Below are positions 47,161 through 57,841 of a stretch of 64,000 nucleotides of DNA, one piece after another. The position numbers and the translations under genes were made by a program. Every line of letters starts with the position of its first letter. Positions within the stretch are counted from its first letter, which is position 1. A model generated the notes under the pieces. That model searched no databases and had not been told where the DNA came from. It saw only the letters and a list, made by a program, of their open reading frames with translations. This stretch comes from Cellulomonas sp. SG140 (GTDB taxonomy: Bacteria > Actinomycetota > Actinomycetes > Actinomycetales > Cellulomonadaceae), in the NCBI RefSeq assembly GCF_025770785.1, contig NZ_JANZLA010000003.1, forward strand, positions 250,549 to 314,548, written 5' to 3'.

Positions 47161-48984
47161 ATGAAGCCGAGCACTCGACCGCGCGAGGTCGTGCGTCGTG
47201 ACACCGGTTTCACGCTGATCGAGGTCATGGTCGCGATGTTCATCACGGCCATCGTGATGACCGCCCTGATCTACGCCGTCGTCTCGTCCCTGACGACGAT
47301 CCAGCAGGCGCGCCAGCGCCAGACCGCCACGGGCCTCGCGACGCAGCAGCTCGAACGGCTCCGCGCCGAGCCCTACGACTCCGTGACCCAGCCGGACAGC
47401 GCCTACCCCGCCGTGGCGGTCGACTACACCACCACCACCAGCGGAACGACGTGGTTCCAACCTCCGGCCCGCCTCATCTCGGGAGGTATCTCCGAGGTCC
47501 TGGTGATCAACGGCGTCTCCGGCAAGACGGTCGACCAGGTCGTCGACGGTGTGACGTACCACGTCGAGACCTACGTCACGAAGGCTGCGGCGACGACATC
47601 CGGCTCGCAGCCCTTCTACCTCACGGCGATCACCAAGTGGACCAGCACCGTGTCGCGCGGCCAGCGTGAGACGGTCCAGCGGAGCACCACCTTCTCGCCG
47701 GCCGGGTGCCTCTCCACCGCGACGAGCCCGTTCGCCGCTCCCTGCCAGGCGTACTACACGGCACGCGCCGGCGAGGCGCTCAGCGGCGTCTCGGTGACCA
47801 ACACCGACTCGTCGGACCAGCCGATCGAGGGCATGGACGCCAAGCTGCTCCAGCTCGGCTTCGCCCACACGTCCACGAACCTGCTCTCCGAGCAGACGGT
47901 GACAGGAACCGCGGCAGCCACGACGTCGAGCGGCATGACGACCGGTACCAGCGGCTCGGCAACCGGCGGGGAGTCCGCCTCGGTGGCCGTCGACTCCGAC
48001 CCCTCGTCCGTCCCCAACCAGTCGATGAGTTCCAGCACCTCCGGGCACACCGCAGCCGTGCTGAGCTCCAGCGGCAGCGGTGGCACGTTGAGCATCCAGC
48101 CCTCGTCCGGAGACTCCGGGAGCGCGGTCGGAGCGATCCAGGCCACCAGTACCCAGTGCCTCAACGCGGACGGCAACGGACTCACCACCGGGACCACCGC
48201 CGCCCTGCTACGACCCTGCGTCGACTCCAAGGGCCAGCCATCAGGCGCTGCAGCGACGCTGACGTACTCCCCGCCCTCGGCGCCCGCCACGGTGCTCACC
48301 CTCGGGAGCTTCGCGCCCGGTGGGCCGGCGTCGCGCTCCGTCGCGGCACTGCTGAGCGCCCCGAACCTGGGCGTCTGCTCTGCCGCGACACCTGTGGACT
48401 GCAGTCACGCCGCGGCCTCACGGACGCTCGGGACGGCGAGCTTCGGGATCCTGGCCGGGAGCTCGAGCACACCGGGCTTCGATCCTGCCCAGGGACTCTG
48501 GTCCGTCAGCGGCCTCGCCGAGACCGCTGCTGCCGAGGAGGGCACCGGTCGGCTGGCTCCGGCGTTCACGCGCAGTGGGACGTTGAAGGTCTTCGCCGAC
48601 AACGGTGCCGGTGGCGGCACCTACACGTCGATCGACCTGTCCACCTTCGCCTCGGCTGCCGTCGGCGCGACACCCGCGTCGCAGACGTGGGCCTTCCCCA
48701 CCACCACCGTGGCCTACTCCGGTGTGACCATCCAGTACTCCGGGAGCGTGATGGTGCAGCGGCCACGGATCACCTCGAGCCCGGCCACGAGAACCGGTTC
48801 CGTGGCGACCGACTGCAAGACGGCGGCGTGCACCAGCTCGGTGGACGCGTCCGGGGCCATCACCGCGCGGGTGGACGTGGTGGTGAAGGACGGCGCCGGC
48901 GCGGAGGTCACGAAGTTCTCCGTGGTCACCGACCTGGGCGGCCTGACGGTCGACGCGTCGTACAAGGCGGCGGCAAATGCGTGA
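47161..48984 (+). CDS. Large PilV-like minor pilin
   Basis: A 607-residue prepilin with a 16-residue leader ending RRDTG, then FTLIEVMVAMFITAIVMTALIYA, so it is processed and methylated like PilA. The ectodomain of about 560 residues is exceptional for a pilin. A Ser/Thr/Gly-rich low-complexity section spans about residues 240-330, followed by a region with three Cys-rich loops. It is a candidate tip adhesin. ATG at 47161 follows GAAGGAAGG. It overlaps the next gene by eight bases. Confidence 0.8.
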   Translation: MKPSTRPREVVRRDTGFTLIEVMVAMFITAIVMTALIYAVVSSLTTIQQARQRQTATGLATQQLERLRAEPYDSVTQPDSAYPAVAVDYTTTTSGTTWFQPPARLISGGISEVLVINGVSGKTVDQVVDGVTYHVETYVTKAAATTSGSQPFYLTAITKWTSTVSRGQRETVQRSTTFSPAGCLSTATSPFAAPCQAYYTARAGEALSGVSVTNTDSSDQPIEGMDAKLLQLGFAHTSTNLLSEQTVTGTAAATTSSGMTTGTSGSATGGESASVAVDSDPSSVPNQSMSSSTSGHTAAVLSSSGSGGTLSIQPSSGDSGSAVGAIQATSTQCLNADGNGLTTGTTAALLRPCVDSKGQPSGAAATLTYSPPSAPATVLTLGSFAPGGPASRSVAALLSAPNLGVCSAATPVDCSHAAASRTLGTASFGILAGSSSTPGFDPAQGLWSVSGLAETAAAEEGTGRLAPAFTRSGTLKVFADNGAGGGTYTSIDLSTFASAAVGATPASQTWAFPTTTVAYSGVTIQYSGSVMVQRPRITSSPATRTGSVATDCKTAACTSSVDASGAITARVDVVVKDGAGAEVTKFSVVTDLGGLTVDASYKAAANA

Positions 48985-49618
48985 CGTGCTGCGCAGGCCG
49001 CGGCCAGACGCCGGCACCACCCTGGTCGAGCTCCTCGTCGCCATGATGGTGTTCGGGATCGCGATGGTCATGATCATGTCCGCCGCGATCGCCGTCATGC
49101 ACGTCACGGACAAGTCGAGCGCCGCGGCCGACTCGGCATTCCAGGCCCGTCAGGCGCTAGCCGTCATCGACAAGCAAGTACGTTCCGGGAACGTCCTCTT
49201 CAGCCCGGCGGACGAGCACAACTACGTGTCGACCTGCCAGGACATGGGCACGAACCAGGGGTCGTGCATGCGGATCTACACCCAGTCCAATGGTGTGGAG
49301 AAGTGCGTCCAGTGGCAGGTCGTCGCAGACGGCGCGGGTGCCTACCAGCTGCAGATGCGCAGCTGGAGCCCCACCTGGCAGACCACAGGAGGCGTGAGCG
49401 CCTGGTCGGTCGTGTCCAGGAGCATGTCGTTGCCGTCGGCCCCGTTCACCCTGGACGTCGGCCCCGGTGGCATCTACGGCGAACGTCTGCTCCGGGTTCA
49501 CCTCGTGGCCCACAACGCCAAGGTCGGCAAGGACGTCGCCATCGACGCCTCGATCTCGGGACGCAACACCACCTACGGCTACACCGGAAGCGAGTGCCTG
49601 CCGGTTCCTCCGGCATGA
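48977..49618 (+). CDS. PilW-like minor pilin
   Basis: A 213-residue prepilin-like protein: 13-residue leader ending PDAG, then TTLVELLVAMMVFGIAMVMIMSA. Gly at -1 and Glu at +5 are kept, but Thr replaces Phe at +1. The soluble part has four Cys and resembles PilW/PilJ-type minor pilins that start fibre assembly. It overlaps the stop of the large pilin and precedes the PilX-like gene by 19 bases. Confidence 0.75.
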   Translation: MRDVLRRPRPDAGTTLVELLVAMMVFGIAMVMIMSAAIAVMHVTDKSSAAADSAFQARQALAVIDKQVRSGNVLFSPADEHNYVSTCQDMGTNQGSCMRIYTQSNGVEKCVQWQVVADGAGAYQLQMRSWSPTWQTTGGVSAWSVVSRSMSLPSAPFTLDVGPGGIYGERLLRVHLVAHNAKVGKDVAIDASISGRNTTYGYTGSECLPVPPA

Positions 49619-49637
49619 TCTGGGACGGAGAGGGACG

Positions 49638-51221
49638 ATGCGGACGATGATGCGCCGGCTGGCTCTACGTCGGGACGATCGGGGCGTTGCGATCGTCGCG
49701 GCGATGGGCGTGGTCATGCTCGTCGGCATCCTGGTCGCGGTCACCATCACGATCGCGATGCAGGAGTCGAAGATGACCGGCCGGGACCGCCAGCGCTCCT
49801 CCGGCGTTGCGACCGCCGAGTCGCAGGTCGACCTCCTCACCGCGCAGATCCAGTCCTCCGCGCCGGCTGCGCTGACCTCCCTCTGCGGTCCGATCGCCGG
49901 CAGCACGAAGGTTGCGGGCGACTCGTTCTCGCTGGCGTCGACGGTGACCTACTACGACACCTCGGGCAACGTGGTGCCGTGCTCGCAGGTTGCCACGACC
50001 CTGCTTGCTCAGGCCAAGATCCACTCGACCGCGACCTCGGCGGCACTGGCGCACTCCGCGGCCGCGGTTCGCACCGTCGAGTCGTTGATCAAGCTCACGC
50101 CGGCGTACGCGAACAACCTGGACAAGGCCATCTTCTCGGACTCGTCCATGACGATGTCCAACAAGACGGTGCTGAAGTCGGCCTCCGCGACACCGAACGC
50201 GGACATCTACACGAACGGCAACTTCACCTGCAACAACAACGAGGAGTTCCACGGGTCCATCTATGCGCAGGGCTCGATCTACCTGAACGCGCAGTGCACC
50301 GTGTCGGTGGACGTGTGGGCCAAGAACCAGGTCTCCGTCACGAATCCGTCGGCCTCGATCGGCGGGCGCGCCCTCTCGGCCCAGAGCACGATCGGTCTCG
50401 ACAAGGCCGCGCTCGGGCAGCAGGCGCGAGCGGCCGGCGCCGTCACGGGCCAGGTGTGCTCCACCGCGGGTAAGTGCTTCGGCAACCTTGGCCTGACGGC
50501 GGTGAACCCGCCGCCTGTGACCACGTTCCCGCAGCTCAAGTGGGACAGCACGGCGCAGTCGGCATGGGTGGCCAACGGCTACACGAACGTCGTGACCTTC
50601 CCGCAGGGGAACTTCGTCTGCGGCTGGTACAACCCGCCCAACGGAACGCCCGACCTCGTGGGTGCCGACGGCAAGTCGGCCAACCTCAACGGCAAGGCGA
50701 GCGGCGTCGGCGCGTGGCTCTTCGCGAACGCCTACAAGCTGCCCGCCGACACGATCGTGATCTCCAACTGCCCGAGCGACAAGATCATCCTGCAGGGCAT
50801 CGGCCTGACCCTGAACAAGAACATGGTGCTCCTGTCGCTCGGTGGGATCTCGTTCACAGGAAACACGACGATCACGTCCGTGACGGGGACCGCAACCGCC
50901 GCGGACCCGAACCTCCTCTACTTCATCCAGCCGTACTCCTACTACGGCACGGTCACCACGTGCTCGGGCGAGGGCATCACCCTCGACAACCAGGTCACCG
51001 TCGACAACACGGTGAACACGCTGCTGTACTCGCCCTGCGCGATCCGGAAGGCGAACCAGTCCGAGATCGTCGGCCAGGTGTACTCCGGATCCACATTGAC
51101 GATCGACAACCAGTTCAACATGACGTACATCCCTCTCCCGGTATGGGGCGGCCTGGCGTCTCCCTCGTCGCAGGTCAACACCTACTCGGTCGACACCATG
51201 TACAAGCGCGAGGCGCAGTGA
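49638..51221 (+). CDS. PilX-like minor pilin with beta-helix-like body
   Basis: A 527-residue protein with a basic 16-residue leader ending DDRG, then VAIVAAMGVVMLVGILVAVTITIAM. It lacks Glu at +5, as PilX and GspK proteins do. The body (from about 180) has repeated short strands (DIYTNGNFTCNNNEEFHGSIYAQGSIYLNA), resembling right-handed beta-helix or bactofilin-like sequences. It may cap or tip the fibre. The ATG follows GGAGAGGG. The prepilin peptidase gene starts in its stop codon. Confidence 0.75.
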   Translation: MRTMMRRLALRRDDRGVAIVAAMGVVMLVGILVAVTITIAMQESKMTGRDRQRSSGVATAESQVDLLTAQIQSSAPAALTSLCGPIAGSTKVAGDSFSLASTVTYYDTSGNVVPCSQVATTLLAQAKIHSTATSAALAHSAAAVRTVESLIKLTPAYANNLDKAIFSDSSMTMSNKTVLKSASATPNADIYTNGNFTCNNNEEFHGSIYAQGSIYLNAQCTVSVDVWAKNQVSVTNPSASIGGRALSAQSTIGLDKAALGQQARAAGAVTGQVCSTAGKCFGNLGLTAVNPPPVTTFPQLKWDSTAQSAWVANGYTNVVTFPQGNFVCGWYNPPNGTPDLVGADGKSANLNGKASGVGAWLFANAYKLPADTIVISNCPSDKIILQGIGLTLNKNMVLLSLGGISFTGNTTITSVTGTATAADPNLLYFIQPYSYYGTVTTCSGEGITLDNQVTVDNTVNTLLYSPCAIRKANQSEIVGQVYSGSTLTIDNQFNMTYIPLPVWGGLASPSSQVNTYSVDTMYKREAQ

Positions 51222-52048
51222 CGGTGCCGGCGAACCTGCCTGCGACCGGCGTCGATGCGTTCCTTGCGTTCTTCGTCCCGATCGCGGCGGGGGTGTTCGG
51301 CCTCCTCATCGGCTCGTTCCTCAACGTCGTGGTCTGGCGCGTCCCACGGGGCGAGTCGATCGTGAGTCCGCCGAGCGCCTGCCCGCAGTGCGGGCACCGG
51401 ATCAGGGCGCGGGACAACATCCCCCTGATCTCCTGGCTGCTGCTGCGCGCCAGCTGCCGGGACTGCGGGGCACGGATCTCGAAGCGATACCCGCTCGTCG
51501 AGGCGACAACCGGCGTGGCATTCGCGCTGTGCGCATGGGTGGTCGGCGCCTCGTGGCTCCTTCCCGCTGTGCTGTACCTCGTCGCGATCGGGATCGCACT
51601 CGCCCTCATCGACCTGGACGTCCACCGACTGCCCGATGCGATCGTGCTGCCGTCCTACGCCGTCGCCGGGGCTCTCCTCTCACTGGCAGCGTGGAATCCC
51701 GGCGGTGCGAGCAACTGGACCGCGTTGCTCCGCGCGGGCATCGGCGGCGCCGTCCTCTTCGTCGTCTACCTCGTCATCGTCGTGGTGTACCCGGCCGGCA
51801 TGGGGTTCGGTGACGTCAAGCTCGCCGGGGTGCTCGGGATGTACCTGGGCTGGTTCGGCTGGGGTGCGCTCGCGTTCGGCTGGTTCGCCGCCTTCCTTCT
51901 GGGCGGGGCGTTCGCGATCGGGCTCCTGCTCACGCGACGCGCCAGCCGGAAGTCGGGCGTCCCGTTCGGCCCGTGGATGATCCTTGGCGCCCTCGTCGGC
52001 GTCATCGCCGGGGGACCCGTGGCCGGCTGGTATCTCACCCTCCTCTGA
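51218..52048 (+). CDS. pilD: Prepilin leader peptidase / N-methyltransferase
   Basis: A 276-residue polytopic aspartyl protease that removes the class III leaders of the pilins just upstream and methylates the new N-terminus. Both catalytic Asp motifs are seen: LIDLDVHRLPD near 130-140 and GMGFGDVKLAG near 195-205. The methyltransferase-type Cys4 insert is intact (CPQC and CRDC, about 59-87). About seven spans. GTG overlaps the PilX-like stop. Confidence 0.93.
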   Translation: MTVPANLPATGVDAFLAFFVPIAAGVFGLLIGSFLNVVVWRVPRGESIVSPPSACPQCGHRIRARDNIPLISWLLLRASCRDCGARISKRYPLVEATTGVAFALCAWVVGASWLLPAVLYLVAIGIALALIDLDVHRLPDAIVLPSYAVAGALLSLAAWNPGGASNWTALLRAGIGGAVLFVVYLVIVVVYPAGMGFGDVKLAGVLGMYLGWFGWGALAFGWFAAFLLGGAFAIGLLLTRRASRKSGVPFGPWMILGALVGVIAGGPVAGWYLTLL

Positions 52049-52090
52049 CCTGCGGCGACGCCCTTGATGGGGACGGATCGCGCGCCTCCG

Positions 52091-52119
52091 CTCAAGTCGT
52101 CACGACGCCGCACCGATAG
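52091..52119 (+). promoter_or_regulatory. Sigma-28-type promoter of pilMNO
   Basis: CTCAAG (52091-52096), 15 bases, then ACCGATAG (52112-52119), 38 bases before the pilM GTG. It is the fourth of five sites of this type. Confidence 0.7.
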
Positions 52120-52156
52120 GTCGGGAGAACACCTGCCTGCGGACGAAGGGATCCTC

Positions 52157-53221
52157 GTGGCCAGCACCCGCGTCATCGGACTGGACATCGGCTCATCGGC
52201 CGTCCGGGCCGCCGAGGTCGAGTTCGGTGGCGGCGCGCGCACCGGCAAGACGGCTCCGACGCTGCACCGGCTCGGTGAGGTGGCCCTGCCGGTCGGCGCG
52301 GTGCGCGACGGCGAGGTCGTCCAGCCGGAGACCGTGTCGGGGGCCCTCCGGCAGCTGTGGCAGGAGTTCAAGTTCGAGTCCAAGGACGTCATCCTCGGCG
52401 TGGGCAACCAGCGAGTGCTGGTGCGCGACCTGGATCTGCCGTGGATGCCGCTCGCGCAGCTCAAGGCCTCTCTGCCGTTCCAGGTGTCGGAGATGCTGCC
52501 CATGTCGTCCGACGAGGCGCTCCTCGACTACTACCCGGTCGCGGAGTACGACGGTCCGCAGGGCCGAACCGTGCACGGCATGCTGGTGGCGGCCCAGCGC
52601 GACACGGTCACGGCCAACGTCGTCGCCGTCGAGGGTGCCGGCCTGCGACCGTTGATGGTCGACCTCAACGGGTTCGCGCTGCTTCGTGCCCTGTCTCACG
52701 GGGACCTGGCACGCGCGACAGTGGCCTTCGTCGACATCGGCGCGACGGTCACCACCGTCGTCGTGGCGGCGCACGGTGCCCCGCGGCTGGTTCGGAGCCT
52801 GCCTTCCGGTGGCCAGAACGTGACCAACGCAGTCGCCAGCGCGATGTCTCTGTCCGCTCCGGACGCTGAGCGTCTGAAGCGCGAGATCGGGATCGGGTAC
52901 GCAGCCCCGCCGGAGCAGGCCGCCGCCTCGGAGGCCGTCACCACCGTGGTCCGGACGCTCGTCGAGGCGATCCGCAACACGTTCGTCTACTACTCGGGGA
53001 ACAACCCCGGCGCCGGTATCGACGTGGTCGTGCTGAGCGGCGGCGGCTCGCACCTGCCGGGCCTGGGTCAGTACCTCTCCAGCGCCAGCCGACTGCCCGT
53101 CAACCTGGGTGACCCGGTGGCGCCTCTGCGGCCCGGCAAGCTGCTGAACCGCCAGACTCTCGCAGGGCGCGAGTCCCTTCTCGCGCTGCCCATCGGACTC
53201 GCGTACGGAGTGGCCGCATGA
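52157..53221 (+). CDS. pilM: Type IV pilus assembly ATPase-fold protein PilM
   Basis: A 354-residue actin-like cytoplasmic protein that binds the PilN N-terminus. Phosphate 1 (GLDIGSSAVRAAEV), phosphate 2 (VAFVDIGATVTTVVV) and the adenosine motif (VVLSGGGSHLPGL) of the FtsA/PilM fold are clear. GTG at 52157 follows GAAGGGA. pilN overlaps its stop (ATGA). Confidence 0.93.
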   Translation: MASTRVIGLDIGSSAVRAAEVEFGGGARTGKTAPTLHRLGEVALPVGAVRDGEVVQPETVSGALRQLWQEFKFESKDVILGVGNQRVLVRDLDLPWMPLAQLKASLPFQVSEMLPMSSDEALLDYYPVAEYDGPQGRTVHGMLVAAQRDTVTANVVAVEGAGLRPLMVDLNGFALLRALSHGDLARATVAFVDIGATVTTVVVAAHGAPRLVRSLPSGGQNVTNAVASAMSLSAPDAERLKREIGIGYAAPPEQAAASEAVTTVVRTLVEAIRNTFVYYSGNNPGAGIDVVVLSGGGSHLPGLGQYLSSASRLPVNLGDPVAPLRPGKLLNRQTLAGRESLLALPIGLAYGVAA

Positions 53222-53922
53222 CCGCGATCGCCGACCCGCCCCGGGCCAAGAAGGGGGTGCAGACCGTCCTCGGAGGCCTGCCGCAGGTCAACCTGCTCCC
53301 GCCGGAGGTGCGTGCTGCCCGTGGCCTGCGCAACCTCAAGCGGTGGCTCGCGATGGCGCTCGTGCTGGTCCTCGTCCTGTGCATCGCGGTCTTTGCACTG
53401 GCGAAGCTGGCGAAGGTGGGTGCCGACGACGAGCTCGCCAAGGCTCAGGCGGACACACGCAGGCTGCAGACAGAGCAGCAGAAGTACGCGGAGGTTCCGG
53501 TGGTCCTCGGGGCTCTGCAGAACGCCACCACGGCCCGGGCCCTTGGCATGGCGACCGACGTCTCGTGGGCGTCTTACTACGCCGCCATCACGGCTGTTCT
53601 GCCGCCGGACGTCAGCATCGACTCCTTCGTCGTCACCTCCCTGGGCACCGGCGCAGCGGCAGGCGGTGGCGCGGCCGCCAACCCCTTGCAGCCGGCATCC
53701 GTCGGACAGATCCAGTTCACCGGACGTTCCACGACGGTCCCGAACACGGCCGCCTGGCTGGACGCCCTCAACGCCGTCCCCGGTTTTGCCGACGCGTGGG
53801 CATCGAGCGCGAACATCACGCAGAGCCAGAACAAGACGACGTACTACAACGTGTCGGTGTCCGTGCAGCTGACGTCCGCTGCCTACACGCACCGGTTCGA
53901 CGCGACCAAGAAGGTGGGCTGA
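53218..53922 (+). CDS. pilN: Type IV pilus inner-membrane protein PilN
   Basis: A 234-residue bitopic protein. The cytoplasmic head carries LPQVNLLPPEVRA, the conserved PilM-binding motif of PilN. One span follows (about 44-64), then a short coiled coil and a ferredoxin-like outer domain. The QSQNKTTYYN strand pattern at the C-terminus fits PilN. It is coupled to pilM by overlap. Confidence 0.88.
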   Translation: MTAIADPPRAKKGVQTVLGGLPQVNLLPPEVRAARGLRNLKRWLAMALVLVLVLCIAVFALAKLAKVGADDELAKAQADTRRLQTEQQKYAEVPVVLGALQNATTARALGMATDVSWASYYAAITAVLPPDVSIDSFVVTSLGTGAAAGGGAAANPLQPASVGQIQFTGRSTTVPNTAAWLDALNAVPGFADAWASSANITQSQNKTTYYNVSVSVQLTSAAYTHRFDATKKVG

Positions 53923-53923
53923 C

Positions 53924-54730
53924 GTGGCCGGCGCGAAGAAGGGCTCGTGGATCGGCGCGACCGTGTTCGGGTCGCTGGTGATCGTGGTCGGGTCGTGGTT
54001 CCTGCTGATCAACCCCACGTTGAGCGCTGCCTCCGAGGTACGCACCCAGACCGCGCAGGTCACCTCGCAGAACGACGCGCTGGCCGCCAAGGTCGCCAAG
54101 CTGAAGGCGGACTTCGCCAAGCTGGACGACTACAAGTCTCAGCTGGCCGCGATCCGCAAGCAGGTGCCAACCACCGCGCAGCTCTCGGACTACCTGCGCC
54201 AGCTCGACACGATCGCGACGGCCCATTCTGTCACGGTGACGGCCGTCGCTCCCGGAGTGCCGACTGCTGTGGTGGCCCAGGCTGCCGCACAGGCTCCTGC
54301 ACCCCAGCCGTCCACGACGGCCGGGGCGACACCCGCACCGACACCTAGCGCGGCAGCGGGGGCCGCGGGGGCTGCGGCGCCCGCGTCTGGCGCGGCAGCA
54401 GCGTCTGCCATCCCTCCGGGGTTCACCGCCGTCCCGTTGTCGGTGACGGTGATCGGCTCGTACGACAACACGCTGGCGTTCCTGTCGGATCTCCAGACCG
54501 CGACGCCCCGCCTCTTCCTCGTCTCCGGCTTCACAGCCACGGGCCAGCAGGATGCGGCCGCCACGGGGGGCAAGCCGAAGACCTCGGTCGGCGACCAGCA
54601 GCTGGTGATCTCCGGCTTCCTCTACGTGCTTCCGGACACGTCGGCGGCCAAGCCAAGCCCCACTGCGACTCCGGCGTTGCCGGCGCCGGTCCCCGGCAAG
54701 AACCCGCTCAACCCGGTCGGCGGCAAGTAG
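53924..54730 (+). CDS. pilO: Type IV pilus inner-membrane protein PilO
   Basis: A 268-residue bitopic protein with one span (about 10-30), a coiled coil (about 35-80), and a ferredoxin-like domain interrupted by an Ala/Pro/Thr-rich linker (about 122-162) before VPLSVTVIGSYDNTLAFLSDLQ. It pairs with PilN under the pilus. The C-terminal 30 residues are Pro-rich. There is no pilP or pilQ, as expected without an outer membrane. Confidence 0.87.
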   Translation: MAGAKKGSWIGATVFGSLVIVVGSWFLLINPTLSAASEVRTQTAQVTSQNDALAAKVAKLKADFAKLDDYKSQLAAIRKQVPTTAQLSDYLRQLDTIATAHSVTVTAVAPGVPTAVVAQAAAQAPAPQPSTTAGATPAPTPSAAAGAAGAAAPASGAAAASAIPPGFTAVPLSVTVIGSYDNTLAFLSDLQTATPRLFLVSGFTATGQQDAAATGGKPKTSVGDQQLVISGFLYVLPDTSAAKPSPTATPALPAPVPGKNPLNPVGGK

Positions 54731-54745
54731 CCCCCGCTCGCGAGC

Positions 54746-54793
54746 CGACGACGGCGCCCGTCCGGTCCGACGACCGGGCGGGCGCCGTCGTCG
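54746..54793 (+). terminator. Terminator after pilO
   Basis: A 20-bp stem with one wobble pair (CGACGACGGCGCCCG arm) and an 8-base loop lies 16 bases after pilO and just before the aroC promoter. It separates the pilus operon from the shikimate genes. Confidence 0.8.
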
Positions 54794-54807
54794 TCGCCGG
54801 TCCGTGA

Positions 54808-54813
54808 CAAGAT
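54808..54813 (+). promoter_or_regulatory. -10-like element for leaderless aroC
   Basis: CAAGAT ends six bases before the aroC ATG, directly after the pilO terminator, with no ribosome binding site between. The first base departs from the TAnnnT consensus. Confidence 0.4.
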
Positions 54814-54819
54814 CCGCCC

Positions 54820-56010
54820 ATGCTGCGTTGGCTGACCTCCGGCGAGTCCCACGGCGAGGCGCTCGTCGGCATCCTCGAGGGCGTGCCGGCCGGGGTTGAG
54901 CTCCGGTCGGCCGACGTGCAGGCGGCGCTGGCCCGCCGGCGTCTCGGCTACGGCCGCGGCGCGCGGATGAAGTTCGAGCAGGACCAGGTCCGGCTGCTCG
55001 GCGGGGTGCGGCACGGGCTCACGCAAGGCGGTCCGGTGGCCATCGAGATCGGCAACACGGAGTGGCCCAAGTGGGTCGACGTGATGTCGTCCGACCCGGT
55101 GGACGACCCCGAGCTGCTCAACCGCGCCCGCAACGCTCCGCTGACGCGTCCGCGGCCCGGCCACGCCGATCTGGTGGGCATGCGCAAGTACGGGTTCGAC
55201 GACGCGCGGCCGGTGCTGGAGCGGGCGAGCGCCCGCGAGACGGCGACGCGGGTCGCCCTCGGCACGGTCGCCGCCGCGTTCCTCGAGCAGGCTGCCGGTG
55301 TGCGGCTCGTCTCGCACGTGGTGCGCATCGGCTCCGTGGCGGTCCCCGAGGACGGCCCGCTCCCGGTGCCCGACGACGTCGCTGCCCTGGACGCCGACCC
55401 GGTCCGCTGCCACGACGCCGCGACCTCGGCCGCGATGGTGACGGAGATCGACCAGGCGCACGACGACGGCGACACCCTGGGCGGCATCGTCGAGGTGCTG
55501 GCCTACGGCCTCCCGTCCGGACTGGGCACCTACGTCGAGGCCGACCGGCGGCTGGACGCCCGCCTGGCCGCCGCACTGATGGGTATCCAGGCGATCAAGG
55601 GCGTCGAGGTCGGCGACGGGTTCCGCACCGCCGCCAGGCGGGGCTCGCAGGCGCACGACGAGATCGAACGGGACGCCGAGGGGCGCATCGTCCGCCGCAC
55701 CAACCGCGCCGGCGGCATCGAGGGCGGCATGTCCAACGGCGAGGTGCTCCGCGTCCGCGCCGCCATGAAGCCGATCTCCACGGTCCCACGTGCGCTCGCC
55801 ACGGTGGACACGGCGACCGGGGAGCCGGCCCGCGCCCAGCACCAGCGCAGCGACGTGTGCGCGGTCCCCCCGGCCGCCGTCGTGGCCGAGGCGATGGTCG
55901 CCCTCGTGCTCGCCGACGCACTGCTGGAGAAGACGGGCGGCGACTCGGTGGCCGAGGTCCGACGCAACCTCGAGGCGTACGTCGCCTCGATCTCGGAGCT
56001 GCTGCGCTGA
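54820..56010 (+). CDS. aroC: Chorismate synthase
   Basis: A 396-residue FMN-dependent enzyme that converts EPSP to chorismate. The start [12 protein letters not shown], the TRPRPGHAD motif, ARETATRVA, the [12 protein letters not shown] loop and the [16 protein letters not shown] block are the family signatures. Length is normal. The product feeds pabB at the start of the window. Confidence 0.97.
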   Translation: MLRWLTSGESHGEALVGILEGVPAGVELRSADVQAALARRRLGYGRGARMKFEQDQVRLLGGVRHGLTQGGPVAIEIGNTEWPKWVDVMSSDPVDDPELLNRARNAPLTRPRPGHADLVGMRKYGFDDARPVLERASARETATRVALGTVAAAFLEQAAGVRLVSHVVRIGSVAVPEDGPLPVPDDVAALDADPVRCHDAATSAAMVTEIDQAHDDGDTLGGIVEVLAYGLPSGLGTYVEADRRLDARLAAALMGIQAIKGVEVGDGFRTAARRGSQAHDEIERDAEGRIVRRTNRAGGIEGGMSNGEVLRVRAAMKPISTVPRALATVDTATGEPARAQHQRSDVCAVPPAAVVAEAMVALVLADALLEKTGGDSVAEVRRNLEAYVASISELLR

Positions 56011-56060
56011 TCGTCGGCTCGGTCTCTGGGCGCCCGACCGGCCCTGAGGGCGCCGCCGAC

Positions 56061-56066
56061 TACCCT
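56061..56066 (+). promoter_or_regulatory. -10 element for leaderless aroK
   Basis: TACCCT ends six bases before the aroK GTG. The same hexamer, seven bases before GTG, precedes aroQ. Confidence 0.55.
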
Positions 56067-56072
56067 GCAGCC

Positions 56073-57781
<1,709 letters not shown>

Positions 57782-57805
57782 GCGTTCCGAGAGCGGGCGC
57801 CGTGG

Positions 57806-57834
57806 CTCAAGCACCACGGTCTGAAGGACGATGA
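57806..57834 (+). promoter_or_regulatory. Sigma-28-type promoter of the GT-C-like pair
   Basis: CTCAAG (57806-57811), 15 bases, then GACGATGA (57827-57834), the fifth site of the set, in the 60-base gap after aroB. The expected transcription start falls at or just before the ATG at 57842, so the mRNA may be leaderless. Confidence 0.65.
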
Positions 57835-57841
57835 AGACCGC

